64,000 nucleotides of DNA from Pseudo-nitzschia pungens (GCA_037355855.1 CM074761.1:6157346-6221345), one strand, 5' to 3'. Positions 29,047 through 40,264 are shown, counted from the stretch's first letter. The notes: generated by a model from the letters alone, not told the origin. Translations and numbers: made by a program.

Positions 29047-29529
29047 TACGTCCGAAAACTGGTTCGCGACCCCTCCCAAGAATTTATTTAGGGGGGTCGC
29101 GATTTATTCCTGGCTCATTTTGACGTAGCTCGATTCCTAGCTCTCTCGCGATTCGCAACCCCAATCGCGACCCAGTAACTACCTCAATTACGAGAAAAAA
29201 AAATAAAGACCCAAATTTTTTTTCAATCTGACTCATTATTACTGACCCTACCATCATTATATATTATGAGACTGTTGCAGAAATTCACTCCCAAAAATTG
29301 ATTTCTCATCCCGACACAAAGTATTTCCCATCACACCCCTCAAGAAATTCATCACAAAAATCACAATTATTACCCGAAGCCCAGGAATCGCGACCCCCAT
29401 GAAAAAAAATTTTGAAACACTATGATGCAAAATATAAGTCTTTCTTTTGATAAATATTGATATTACTCTAATAATTGTTTATTCTCTGTTCAATTTTCTC
29501 ACACACGCACACACAAATTTTGGTTCGTT

Positions 29530-29870
29530 AAAAGAAGAAGTCGTCCTTGAAATCGTTGTCGCTCTTCGTTTTGATCGTCCTTGTCTGCGTCGTCCTTGAA
29601 GTCGTCGTTGCTTCTCGCTTCGATCGTCTTCGTCCTCCCTGAAGTCGTCATTGCTCTTCGCTCCAAATTGCCTTCCTCTTCGTCGTCCTCCCTGAAATCG
29701 TCGTCCTCTCTGAAATTGTCGTTGCTCTTTGCTTCGATTGGCTTCGTCGTCCTCTCTGAAATCGTTGTTGCTCTTCGCTTCGATCGTCTTCGTCGTCCTT
29801 GAAATCGTCGTTGCTCTTTGCTCCGATCGTCTTCGTCCTCATGCACACCACACAAATTTTGGTTCAAACA
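29530..29870. repeat. minisatellite, GTCGTCCTTGAAATCGTCGTTGCTCTTCG units
   Basis: About ten variable copies of a 30-36 bp unit. In E1 the same place (20050-20085) holds only one short GACGAAGACGAC segment between the same flanks, so the array expanded in E2 after the two lineages split. Confidence 0.8.
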
Positions 29871-30677
29871 ATTTTTAAATAATGGTCATCGTGATAATTT
29901 CATCCATACCGGTATCTGTACTGCCAGTAAAGGTCTCCTCACATCGCATCATATTTCATCAGTTGCAATCGCATCATTTTGTCAGTTGCGATCCCATCAT
30001 ATTTGTCTTGCGATCGCAATATGTGTCAGTTGCCCCGTCGAATTAAAGTTGATTCTTCCCTATCAGTAGCAAGCAGGCAACTCAATGCAGAATTAGAACA
30101 ATTGAAATCCATTATCAATACCCCAGATCTTGATGTGCTTCACTCACCGTTGCATTATATTTCATTTGCCGTTGCATCCTATTTCATCAGCAGTTGCGGT
30201 CGCCTCCCTATCAGGAGCAAGCAGGCAAGTCAATGATGCACAGTTAGACGAATCAAAATCCATTATTAATACCTCCTCCAACCTTGATGTGGTTCACTTA
30301 CCATTTCCATCTCATTATATTTCAGTTGCCGTCTTTCTTGTTCCATTTTGACCCAAAATTATGTGAAGTAAGATTTACGACACATGCATTTTCTGTCATG
30401 CATGTGTTTGCCGAGAATTGATTTCTTCTACATGATAGCAGTAGAGTTACTACTAGTAGTATGTACCGTACTGAAGTAATAGTAGAAACCAGTAGAAACC
30501 TGATGATGGTGATATCGCGCGCCACCTAAACCACAGAGAGCCAGCCCCGCTGCGCCATAATTTTGGACTACCTCTTATGTACTACTACCTACGCACTGCA
30601 GTAGTATGTAGCAGCAGTGTATAACTGTACTACTACTACAAGCAGCAAGAATAGTACTACCTCAGTGAATATACCAT
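29870..30677. other. E2 interior without recognised gene
   Basis: Contains an approximate repeat around CATCATATTTCATCAGTTGC (29940-30020) and a related pair, CAGGCAACTCAATGCAGAATTAG / CAGGCAAGTCAATGATGCACAGTTAG type, near 30075 and 30222. No coding potential is seen. Confidence 0.45.
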
Positions 30678-32270
30678 CAAATCAAATATCTGAATGAATC
30701 TGGCCATTCTTTGTGTGATTCCAGTGTGAATATTTCTCATCCTATGCATGGGCAAGACTATTCAAAAAGAAGTATTCAAAAATCACCAATAATTTGGATG
30801 TCACCACTGAATAATTAGTAGTTGGCCCACTACTGCGGAATTTACTAGAAAATACTGTAAAATCACATATCTGAATGAATCTGGCCAATCTTTGTGTGAT
30901 TCCAGTTTGAATATTTCTCATCCTATCCATGGGCAAGAGTATGCAAAAAGAAGTATTCAAAAATCACAAATGGTATGGGTGTCACCACTGAATAATTAAT
31001 ATTTGGTCAACTACTGCGGAATTCACTAGAAAAAAGTAGCAAATCACATATCTGAATGAATGCGGCCAATAGTTGTGTGATTCCAGTGTGAATATTCCTC
31101 ATACTGTGCATGGGCAAGAGTATGCAAAAAGAAGTATTCAAAAATCACCAATAATTTGGGTGTCACCACTGAATAATTAATATTTGTTCCACTACTGCGG
31201 AATTTACTAGAAAAAAGTACCAAATCACATATCTGAATGAATGCGGCCAATAGTTGTGTGATTCCAGTGTGAATATTTCTCATCCTGTGCATGGGCAAGA
31301 CTATTCAAAAAGAAGTATTCAAAAATCACCAATAATTTGGGTGTCACCACTGAATAATTAATATTTGTTCCACTACTGCGGAATTTACTAGAAAAAAGTA
31401 CCAAATCACATATCTGAATGAATGCGGCCAATAGTTGTGTGATTCCAGTGTGAATATTTCTCATCCTGTGCATGGGCAAGAGTATGCAAAAAGAAGTATT
31501 CAAAAATCACCAATAATTTGGGTGTCACCACTGAATAATTAATATTTGTTCCACTACAGCGGAATTTACTAGAAAAAAGTACCAAATCACATATCTGAAT
31601 GAATGCGGCCAATAGTTGTGTGATTCCAGTGTGAATATTTCTCATCCTGTGCATGGGCAAGACTATTCAAAAAGAAGTATTCAAAAATCACCTATAATTT
31701 GGGTGTCACCACTGAATAATTAATATTTGTTCCACTACTGCGGAATTTACTAGAAAAAAGTACCAAATCACATATCTGAATGAATGCGGCCAATAGTTGT
31801 GTGATTCCAGTGTGAATATTTCTCATCCTATGCATGGGCAAGAGTATGCAAAAAGAAGTATTCAAAAATCACCTATAATTTGGGTGTCACCAGTGAATAA
31901 TTAATATTTGTTCCACTACAGCGGAATTCACTAGAAAAAAGTACCAAATCACATATCTGAATGAATGTGGCCAATAGTTGTATGATTCCAGTGTGAATAT
32001 TTCTCATCCTGTGCATGGGCAAGAGTATGCAAAAAGAAGTATTCAAAAATCACCTATAATTTGGATGTCACCACTGAATAATTAATATTTGGCCCAGTAC
32101 CGCAGCATTTAGTAGAAACTGCTGTAAAATCAAATATGTGAATGAATCTAGTCAATATTTTGTGATTCCAGTGTGAATATTTCTCATCCTATGCATGGGC
32201 AAGAGTATGCAAAAAGAAGTATTCAAAAATCACCAATGGTATGGATGTCACCATTGAATAACTGAATAGA
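30678..32270. repeat. 181-bp satellite, about nine tandem copies
   Basis: Period 181 bp, seen from the repeated ATATCTGAATGAATGCGGCC, CATGGGCAAGAGTATGC and GGGTGTCACCACTGAATAAT. Central copies are nearly identical and outer copies more diverged, as expected from unequal exchange. The frames read in it are not genes. Confidence 0.95.
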
Positions 32271-32299
32271 TCACCTGGTGACAAATGCTTCGCAGCAAA

Positions 32300-34150
32300 A
32301 ATATGTCCCCCCCCCCCTGTAATATCGACGCGTTGCTGCTGCTTGCTCCCCCCCTGTATTATCGACGCGTTGCTGCTTGCTGTCCCCCCTGTATTGTCGA
32401 CGCAATCGTTGCTGCTTGCTGCTTGCTGTCCCCCCCCCTGTAATATCGACGCGTTGCTGCTGCTTGCTGCCCCCCCCTGTATTATTGACGCGTTGCTCCT
32501 GCTTGCTGCCCCCCCTGTATTATCGACGCGTTGCTGCTGCTTGCTCCCCCCCTGTATTATCGACTCGTTGCTGCTGCTTGCTGTCGCCCCCTGTATTATC
32601 GACGCTTTGCTGCTGCTTGCTGTTCCCCCCTGTATTATCGACTCGTTGCTGCTGCTTGCTGTCGCCCCCTGTATTATCGACGCTTTGCTGCTGCTTGCTG
32701 TTCCCCCCTGTATTATCGACGCGTTGCTGTTGCTTGCTGTTTGTATTATCTGTATTATCGACGCGTTTGTATTATCTGTATTATCGACGCGTTGCTGCTG
32801 CTTGCTGTCCCCCCTGTATTATCGACGCGTTTGTATTATCTGTATTATCGACGCGTTTGTATTGTCTGTATTATCGACGCGTTGCTGCTGCTTGCTGTCC
32901 CCCCCTGTATTATCAACGCGTTTGTATTATCTGTATTATCAACGCGTTGCTGCTGCTCGCTGCTGCTTGCTGTCCCCCCCCTGTATTATCAACGCGTTGC
33001 TGTTTGTATTATCGACGCGTTGCTGCTTCTTGCTGTCCCCCCTGTATTATCGACGCCTTGCTGCTGCTTGCTGCTGCTTGTTGTCCCCCCCTGTATTATC
33101 GACGCGTTGCTGTTTGCTGTTTGCTGTCCCCCCTGTATCATCGACGCGTTGCTGTTTGCTGTCCCCCCTGTATTATCGACGCGTTGCTGCTTGCTGCTGT
33201 TTGCTGCTGTCCCCCCCTGTATTATCGACGCGTTGCTGCTGCTTGCTGTCCCCCCTGTATTATCGACGTGTTGCTGCTTGCTGTCCCCCCTGTATTTTCG
33301 ACGCGTTCGTTGAAAATTGCTGTCCCCCCTGTATTGTCGACGCGTTCGTTGCTGCTTGCTAATTGCTAATTGCTGTCCCCTCCTGTATTATCGACGCGTT
33401 GCTGCTGTTTGCTGTCCCCCCTGTATTATCGACGCGTTGCTGCTTGCTGCTTGCTGTCCCCCCTGTATTTTCGACGCCTTGCTGCTGCTTGCTGCTGCTT
33501 GTTGTCCCCCCCTGTATTATCGACGCCTTGCTGCTGCTTGCTGCTGCTTGTTGTCCCCCCCTGTATTATCGACGCGTTGCTGTTTGCTGCTTGCTGTCCC
33601 CCCTGTATCATCGACGCGTTGCTGTTTGCTGTTTGCTGTCCCCCCTGTATTATCGACGCGTTGCTGCTTGCTGTCCCCCCTGTATTATCGACGTGTTGCT
33701 GCTTGCTGTCCCCCCTTGTGTTATCGACGCGTTGCTGCTGCTTGCTGTCCCCCCTGTATTATTGACGCGTTGCTCGCTGTCCACCCTGTGTTAGATTTTT
33801 TTTCTACATAAATCCCTGTACAATTTGTACTGGAAAATCGATTTTTTTGATTGGCTCATTCACTCAGCACCTCTATCTGCTTGCTGTCCCCCATGTATTA
33901 CCGACACGTCGCTGCTTGCTGCTGCTTGCTCTCCCCCCTGCTGTATTATCGACGCGTTGCTGCTTGCTGTCCCCCCTGCTGTATTATCGACGCGTTGCTG
34001 CTTGCTGTCCCCCCTGCTGTATTATCGAAGCGCTGCTGCTGCTTGCTGTCCCCCCCTGTATTATCGACGCGTTTGTATTATCGACGCGTTGCTGTTGCTT
34101 GCTGTCCCCCCTGTATTATCGACGCGTTGGTTGCTGCATGCTGTCACTTT
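32300..34150. repeat. GC-rich minisatellite, CCCCCCTGTATTATCGACGC units
   Basis: More than 40 copies of a 35-50 bp unit: CCCCCCTGTATTATCGACGC followed by GTTGCTGCTGCTTGCTGT, with variable GCT and C runs, interrupted by about 90 bp of other sequence at 33790-33880. The same unit is found in E3 (38305-38572). All plus-strand frames are repetitive and rejected as genes. Confidence 0.95.
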
Positions 34151-34448
34151 TGTGTGATTGATGATTGAAGTACATCTGATTAAAAATTATTTGTTATGTT
34201 GAGTCAAATGTGTCAAATGTGTAAAATGGAATGAAAGGGTGACGAGGGACTGAATATCAGGGTCTAGATCAGAACATTTTCCTGAAAACAATGTGGGGAT
34301 CGAGAAAAAGGAGAAATAAGGTTGAGAATAATGGAAAAAAGGTTGTGAAATAAAAAATTGGGGTCGCATTTTTCTGAGACAAGTCGCGATTGGGTCGCGA
34401 TCCGGTCGCGATTGGTCGCGATGGGTCGCGAACCAGTTTTCGGACGTA

Positions 34449-35775
34449 GTAGAAGCAGTAGTAATAGTTACTGGTGGTTGTAGTAGATGATCTATCCTCA
34501 ATTGATTCTATGCTAGTCCCCAGACAAACCATCTACTTATATCACCCTCAACTACTATTAGTAGTACTAGTAGTGACTAGTGGTTTGGCGCACATGCATT
34601 GCTGGAGTGCCCCGCATCCAGTTCTTCAATTGTTTGAATATTCAAACTGTAAGCCGGTCAGCTCGCATATGGTGGGATTTCTTGGTTAATTATTTAATCG
34701 TGGTTCATGCTATGCCAGCATGTAACACCTACTAGATGGGCCTAGCATCCTGTTTAGCATCCTGTCTAGTGTCCCCATCAATCCTGTATAGTTTCTTTTC
34801 TATCTTTGCATCCTGTATAAACCTTTATCAATGAGTGATTCCTGGAAATACATAACAGCACATTTCCAATGTATCAAAAACATGGAGAGATATATTTGGG
34901 ATTTTTTAGCATATATAGTGGAATTTCCATCTGTCCGACTTCCACTCAACAAAAATCTAGATGGAATCATCTACCCAAATTTTGGTCACTCAAAATGTGC
35001 CAGCGCACTAAAAAGAATCAGCACAAGTGCTCCTCATTACTTCAGAAAGAATTTTTGTTTCTTTTCCCAAGATTCCTAAAGCAGATCTAGGATTTCCGCT
35101 GGGTGCACAATTTTTGTATGTGTTATGTAATACCAGGATTGCTTAGTATATGTATTACCTTGTTATTTATTTCTGGGAATCACTCAATAATGCACCATAA
35201 AATGGACATTAAAATGCACCATATAATGCACCGTACAATGCAAATGCACCATATAATGCACTGCAACCAAAGCAGCAACCAAAGCAGCAACCAAAGCAAA
35301 ACACTATTTGGTTTATCAGTAAGCACACTGAATATTTTACAATATTGGTCTGATAAGAGATAGGGTATGTAGATCTGGTACAAATTCTACTGGAAAGGCC
35401 CACCAGCCTCCTGCTTAGCATCCTGTTGAGTCCCCCCCCTTAGCACAGTAGAGTTTGCTTTGTCAGTTAGCACACTGAATATTTTACAATATTGGTCTGA
35501 TAAGAGATAGGGTATGTAGATCTGGTACAAATTCTACTGGAAAGGCCCACCAGCCTCCTGCTTAGCATCCTGTTAAGTGTCCCCCTTAGCACAGTAGAGT
35601 TCGCTTTGTCAGTTAGCACCCCCATGTAGATCTCCCAATATTGATCTGATAAGAACAGGGGCATGTAGATCTGGTACAAATTCTATTACTGTACAATGAA
35701 CAACAAAATGCACCATATAATGCACTGTATAATGCACAACAAAATGAACTGTATCGTGCAACGTAAAATAGACCA
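34449..35775. other. region between E2 and E3, dispersed tandem repeats
   Basis: After the E2 target repeat, 34700-34830 holds CATCCTGT...AGTGTCCCCAT fragments. 35340-35700 holds about three copies of a unit with GGTATGTAGATCTGGTACAA, CCACCAGCCTCCTGCTTAGC and TTTGTCAGTTAGCACACTGA. Near 35190-35300 and 35690-35760 are ATAATGCACCATATAATGCAC repeats. No gene is seen. Confidence 0.6.
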
Positions 35776-35919
35776 TACGTCTGATAACTGTCACGCAACC
35801 CTGTGGCAACCCCCCGTGGCAACCTCCTTTGTGTGCAAATTTAACACGACATATGTTTGCATCACCTTGCGTTGCACAACCTATACGTTCAAGGTTATTG
35901 CGCGGTTTGGGTCGCGCCA

Positions 35920-36335
35920 GGGGGTTGCGAAAATCAGACTCCGTGGTTGTGAAACGCAGACTCCGTGGTTGTGAAACGCAGACTACGTGGTTGTGAAACG
36001 CAGACTCTGTGGTTGTGAAACGCAGACTCCGTGATTGTGAAACGCAGACTCCGTGGTTGTGAAACGCAGACTCCGTGGTTGTGAAAATCATACTTTGTGG
36101 TTGTGAAACGCAGACTCTGTGGTTGTGAAAATCAGACTCCGTGGTTGCGAAACGCAACCTCTTACTATTCTGAAATACTTCCTATGTGGTTGCGAAAATC
36201 AGACTCTGTGGTTGTGAAACGCAACCTCTTACTATTCTGAATTACTTCCTATGTGGTTGCGAAAATCAGACTCTGTGGTTGTGAAACGCAACCTCTTACT
36301 ATTCTGAAACAATTCCTATGGTTGCGAAAATCCAT
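35920..36335. repeat. E3 subterminal repeat, GTGGTTGTGAAACGCAGACTCC units
   Basis: Around fourteen copies of a 22-23 bp unit with variants GCGAAAATCAGACTCTGTGG, the last ones spaced by CCTCTTACTATTCTGAA. It could serve as a binding array for a transposition protein (inference). Confidence 0.85.
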
Positions 36336-36429
36336 GTCACACTATCCCAAACGAGTTATACCCCGTTTTGAATATCATAACTCGCCTCCACAATTACAAT
36401 TCCACTATGTCTTTTTTCTGCTACTTTTA

Positions 36430-37695
36430 TCATACACTCTCCATCTCACCTAGGAACTCAACCATACCTGGATCAACAAATGCCTCTTCTTCTGAATCGT
36501 CGTCCTCCCTGCTGTCACTATCATCATTACCATCACCCTCATTACTGCTTTCACGCACAAATTTTTCCTTTACTAGCATCTCAAACTCCCTCCCAGTCTC
36601 CTCACCTTCTCTTAATTCCCTTACACGTCTACACAACCGATTGAAAACTCTCATTCCTTCCTGAGTCCATCCATCCTTTTTTCCACTTCTTTGATCGCAG
36701 TATCGTTTCTTCTCTGTACCCCTCCTCTTTGGATTTGGACCATCCTTAATTGTCTTCTGCTCAACCCACACCCTGTATTCGTTGTGAATCATCATCAAAC
36801 CAAATGCCTCATCCGATACTGTAAATATCTCACTAATCAAATCTTCACTCTTTCTTGTATCAAAATTCGTAACATTTGGATTGATCGCCGACAGAATTCT
36901 TGTCAAAAAGTACTGATACTCATCGTTATCAAACATGTTAGGTCTGCGGTATTCAGGGCAAATGATATCTCTTGTCGTTACATCAATTTGTACTTTGCTT
37001 GGAAAATGTTCTGGTACCCTATTTGCGTAAGCGTCGTCTTCATAAACAATGCACACCAGTGAGTTCCCTGTTCATATTATGATACACATGTGCAATTACC
37101 CTCTTTTGTTGTCACTCAACTTACCAAACCATCTTTTTCGTGCCAGCGTTTGAGTGTTATGTCGCAGCGCACTGAGTGCTAGCTTTACGGTACCCACATG
37201 GTAATTAGCAAACGTCTTGCTGGTCACCCCCTTGAGAATACTTATCCTACCCGCTTTGATTCCCTTCTCTATAATCTTGGCATTCTCTTGTGTTTTGCTC
37301 ATCGGGAATTTCGTCAATTTATATACCTTCTCTCTTGTGTATTCCCTCACCTGCTTCTCAACAACTTTTCCCTTTGTGTCGGCTAGTGACAATAGATCAC
37401 CCGACACCAATCCTTCCATTTGACTGCTTAACTCACTAATTTTTCTGTCCTCATTATCTAGTCCTCTCACTTCTTCGACCGGCAATGCTATACCCTTTGG
37501 AACGCCAGGTATCGCCTGTCGTTTGTTCTCCTCGTCGTTGTTGATAGGATCAGAACGTGTAGTCTTGGACAACAAAATCTCCGTCACCACCTTCTTGTAG
37601 TCACCACCCTTCTTTCCCCGCAATAAGCGCTTTATCATCTCCACGCCTAGCTCTAAATCCTTTTTCTCCCTCTCTGCTTTAGCTCGCTTCTTCAT
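36430..37695 (-). CDS. two-exon gene of unknown function (E3 copy)
   Basis: Proposed exons 37695-37125 and 37067-36430, intron 37124-37068 (57 bp, GTAAGT...AACAG, phase 1), giving 402 residues. Exon 1 ends in LRHNTQTLARKRWF (177-190) against LRHNAQTLARKHYL in E1. Exon 2 contains VPEHFPSKV, CPEYRR, YQYFLTRILSAINP, SDEAFGLMMIHNEYRVWV, a basic cluster (KRRGTEKKRYCDQRSGK), FNRLCRRV and an acidic tail, all colinear with the E1 copy. It lacks the long disordered N terminus and coiled coil of the E1 protein; upstream is a GCGCTGTA minisatellite, so the 5' end may be truncated or replaced. The frame is intact in both exons. The function is unknown. Confidence 0.78.
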
Positions 37696-37724
37696 ACTAC
37701 CCAGTCGTCCTGGCGGTGTCTCTT

Positions 37725-37970
37725 TAGTACTAGCGCTGTATCCCCTGCAGCGCTGTAGCGCTGTATCCCCTCCTGTAGCGCTCCTGTATCGTAGCGCTAT
37801 ATCGTAGCGCTGTATCCCCTGCAGCGCTGTAGCGCTGTATCCCCTCCTGTAGCGCTGTATCGTAGCGCTGTATCCCCTGCAGCGCTGTAGCGCTGTATCC
37901 CCTCCTGTAGCGCTGTATCGTAGCGCTGTATCCCCTGCAGCGCTGTAGCGCTGTATCCCTGTAAGAAAGA
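37725..37970. repeat. GTAGCGCTGTATCCCC minisatellite
   Basis: Units of GTAGCGCTGTATCCCCTGCA and GCGCTGTAGCGCTGTATCCC repeat with a period near 60 bp just upstream of the two-exon gene. Similar GCGCTACAGCGCTACAGGGG sequence recurs inverted near 38590-38625. Confidence 0.85.
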
Positions 37971-37990
37971 GTGAATAGTTATCAGACGAG

Positions 37991-38926
37991 GGTTAGGGTT
38001 GCTAAGGCTACGAGATACTGAAAGATGCTAACCTACCATGATACCATGCTAAGATACTATGCTACCGCCGGGGTCGGGTCATTGGTGTATAATATGTACC
38101 ATGACCGGATACCCGGCCCAAACAGTTACCCAACGAGCTAGCATAAGTGAGCTAGCACACGATTCGATCTACTGTAATAATTAATCGGAGCTATCGCTAC
38201 ATACTCCGATACGCTACTCCGTATAATACAGTACCGGAGCTACAGAGCTCCGTTATTCTACGAGTTATCGAAACGCTACGATACAGCGCTACGCTACAGC
38301 GCTATCGACACGTTGCTGCTTGCTGCTTGCTGTCCCCCCCCTGTATTATCGACGCGTTGCTGCTGCTTGCTGCTTGCAGTCCCCCCCCCCTGTATTATCG
38401 ACGCGTTGCTGCTGCTTGCTGCTTGCAGTCCCCCTCCCTGTATTATCGACGCGTTGCTGCTGCTTGCTGCTTGCTGCTTGCTGCTTGCTGTCCCACCCTG
38501 TATTATCGACGCGTTGCTGCTGCTTGCTGCTTGCTGTCCCCCCCCCTGTATTATCGATGCGTTGCTGCTACAGCGCTGCAGGGGATAGAGGGGATACAGC
38601 GCTACAGCGCTACAGGGGATACAGCTCTGTATCGTATCGTTCCGATAACTCGTACTTCGTAGATAATAGAGCTCTGTAGCTCCAGTACTGTATTGTACGC
38701 GTAGCGTACGGAGTAGCGTAGTGTACGGAGTAGCGTAGTAGCGTAGCTCCGCTTATTAATTAAATTCAAAGGTGTGCTAGCGCGTTAACTGTTTGGGTCA
38801 GGCGTCCGGTCATAGTACATATTGTACACCAGTGACCTGACCCCGGCGGTAGCATAGTATCTTAGCATGGTAGCATGGTAGGTTAGCATATCCAGTACGT
38901 ATTTCGTAGCATTAGCAACCCTAACC
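37991..38926. repeat. fold-back structure (long inverted repeat) inside E3
   Basis: The arm from 37991 (GGTTAGGGTTGCTAA) is mirrored by an arm ending at 38926 (TTAGCAACCCTAACC). The arms continue inward with interruptions, e.g. ACCGCCGGGGTCGGGTCA at 38064 and its near-complement TGACCTGACCCCGGCGG at 38830, and GAGCTACAGAGCTCCG near 38237 against GAGCTCTGTAGCTCC near 38668. The loop holds the CGACGCGTTGCTGC minisatellite. No target duplication was found, so it may be a decayed separate element or a rearrangement. Confidence 0.75.
38305..38572. repeat. CGACGCGTTGCTGC minisatellite shared with E2
   Basis: Five units with TGTATTATCGACGCGTTGCT and GCTTGCTGTCCCCCCCC, the same sequence as the large array at 32300-34150. 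Confidence 0.92.
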
Positions 38927-39184
38927 TTGTAGCACTCAGCTACACTGTACGTAGTATTTTTTAATGCGGATGCTATACCCAGGGTATGTACAACTGGTAC
39001 AAATCGTACGCGACAAGCCTGGGTCAAAATGGTATTTTTGTCGCGAGGTGGGGGGGGTTGCAAAAAACTTGGAAGAAACCTCGCGAAAATCAAGGTTAAG
39101 GTTGCGCGTGGCATAATTTAGGCTTGATTTTCTCGAAAATAGGTCGCGTTGGGTCGCGTGACAGTTATTAGACGTACGTTGCAT

Positions 39185-40057
39185 GTGTGGTAAAATGCAC
39201 CATCTAGCATCCTGTCTAGCATCCTGTCTAGTAGTAACCCCTTTCAGTTCTACTACAGTTCTGTCTATATGTTAGCATCCTGTCTATCTTATAGTAATAT
39301 GGGGTTGGTAATAGTTAGTGGGGTATGTAGATCTGGTACAAATCGTCCTACTGGAATGGGCTAGCATCCTGTCTAGCATCCTGTCTAGCATCCTGTCTAG
39401 CATCCTGTCTAGCATCCTGTCTAGCATCCTGTCTAGCATCCTGTCTAGCATCCTGTTTAGTATCCCCCTTTTGCTTGTACAGTTCCATCTATATCTTAAC
39501 ATCCTGCTGCGTATCTTATAATATGGGGTTGCTAAGAATACTAGTTGGGGTATGTACTAGATCTGGTGGTACAAATCCTACTTGAAGGGCCCAGCATCCT
39601 GTCTAGCATCCGGTTTGGTATCCCCCTTGTTTTGCTTGTACAGTTCCATCTATATCTTAGTAGCAGCATCCTGTATCTCCAATAACAATATAGAGCTCCT
39701 GCTAAGAGCTAAGGTATGTAGATCTGGTACAAATCCTACTGGATGGGCCAATCATCCTGTTTAGCATCCTCTCTACTGTCCCCATTAATCCTGTACAGTT
39801 CTGTCTCTATCTTAGCATCCTGTACAATATAGGGCTGCTAAGAGCTGGGGTATGTAGATCTAGTGGTACAAATCCTACTGGATAAGCCCAGCATCCTGTC
39901 TAGCATCCTGTCTAGTGTGCCCATAATTTCTGTTAAGTTTGTCCATCTATCTGTTAGGAGCACACTGACTATCTTATAATATAGCGCTGCTAGTAAGAAA
40001 CTGGGGTATGTAGATCTGGTAAAAATCCTACTGGATGGGCCCAGCATCCTGTCTACT
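39185..40057. repeat. dispersed tandem repeat, TATGTAGATCTGGTACAAAT / TAGCATCCTGTC family
   Basis: About five units of 120-190 bp: TATGTAGATCTGGTACAAAT, CCTACTGGATGGGCC, a variable run of TAGCATCCTGTC (nine copies in a row at 39362-39458), CCCCATTAATCCTGTACAG and TATATCTTAGCATCCTGTA. Related copies lie at 35340-35700 and 51593-51770. Gypsy-1 inserted in the last CATCCTGTCTACT. Confidence 0.88.
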
Positions 40058-40246
40058 TGCCATACCCCGGGTCTACTAGTGATTAGAATAGTAGTGATAT
40101 GCAAATTGTGAGCTCTATTGATTAGTCCATTTGCTACAGTTCTAAGAGCCCTCCGAATCAGCGATTCTGTCGACTCGCCGATTGTTTTTATCCTTATCCT
40201 TAATCCAGTCCCGTGTGCGCTCGTGACTGTATTTTGGTGCACGGCA
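40058..40246 (-). repeat. Gypsy-1 3' LTR
   Basis: 189 bp, identical to 51404-51592. A purine-rich GGAGGAGTA (minus strand) sits just inside and fits the polypurine tract. Confidence 0.93.
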
Positions 40247-40264
40247 TACTCCTCCATGGTACTG

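Larger units (their letters stand above)
29049..34446 (-). mobile_element. E2: 5.4-kb non-autonomous derivative of the E1 family
   Basis: Ends CGTCCGAAAACTGGTTCGCG and its complement, flanked by TA (29047-29048, 34447-34448). The left 500 bp equal the inverted right end of E1, and the right 280 bp equal the inverted left end of E1. No transposase or other credible gene lies between; the interior is satellites and unique AT-rich DNA. It could be mobilised in trans by an E1-type transposase (inference). Confidence 0.9.
35778..39174 (-). mobile_element. E3: 3.4-kb DNA transposon related to E1, carrying the two-exon gene
   Basis: Inverted ends CGTCTGATAACTGTCACGCA and CGTCTAATAACTGTCACGCG, flanked by TA on both sides (35776-35777, 39175-39176). 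The ends align with E1 ends (CGTC, AACTGT, CGCGACC shared) and GTCGCG-type subterminal motifs recur, so E3 is a sister family. It has no transposase. It carries the paralogue of the E1 two-exon gene, a subterminal repeat, a minisatellite and a fold-back structure. Confidence 0.85.

Noticed and set aside
30742..31660. Repeated 70-90 codon frames starting MPMHRMRNIHTG
   Set aside because: One frame of the 181-bp satellite repeated; no independent evidence of coding.
32343..34168. Many overlapping frames rich in Cys, Leu and Tyr
   Set aside because: They are readings of the CGACGCGTTGCTGC minisatellite in all three frames; repeat periods that preserve frame make them look open.
29047..34448. 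Tc1/mariner assignment from the TA duplication
   Set aside because: The sister element E1 duplicates GG, and the E1 transposase does not resemble the mariner type.
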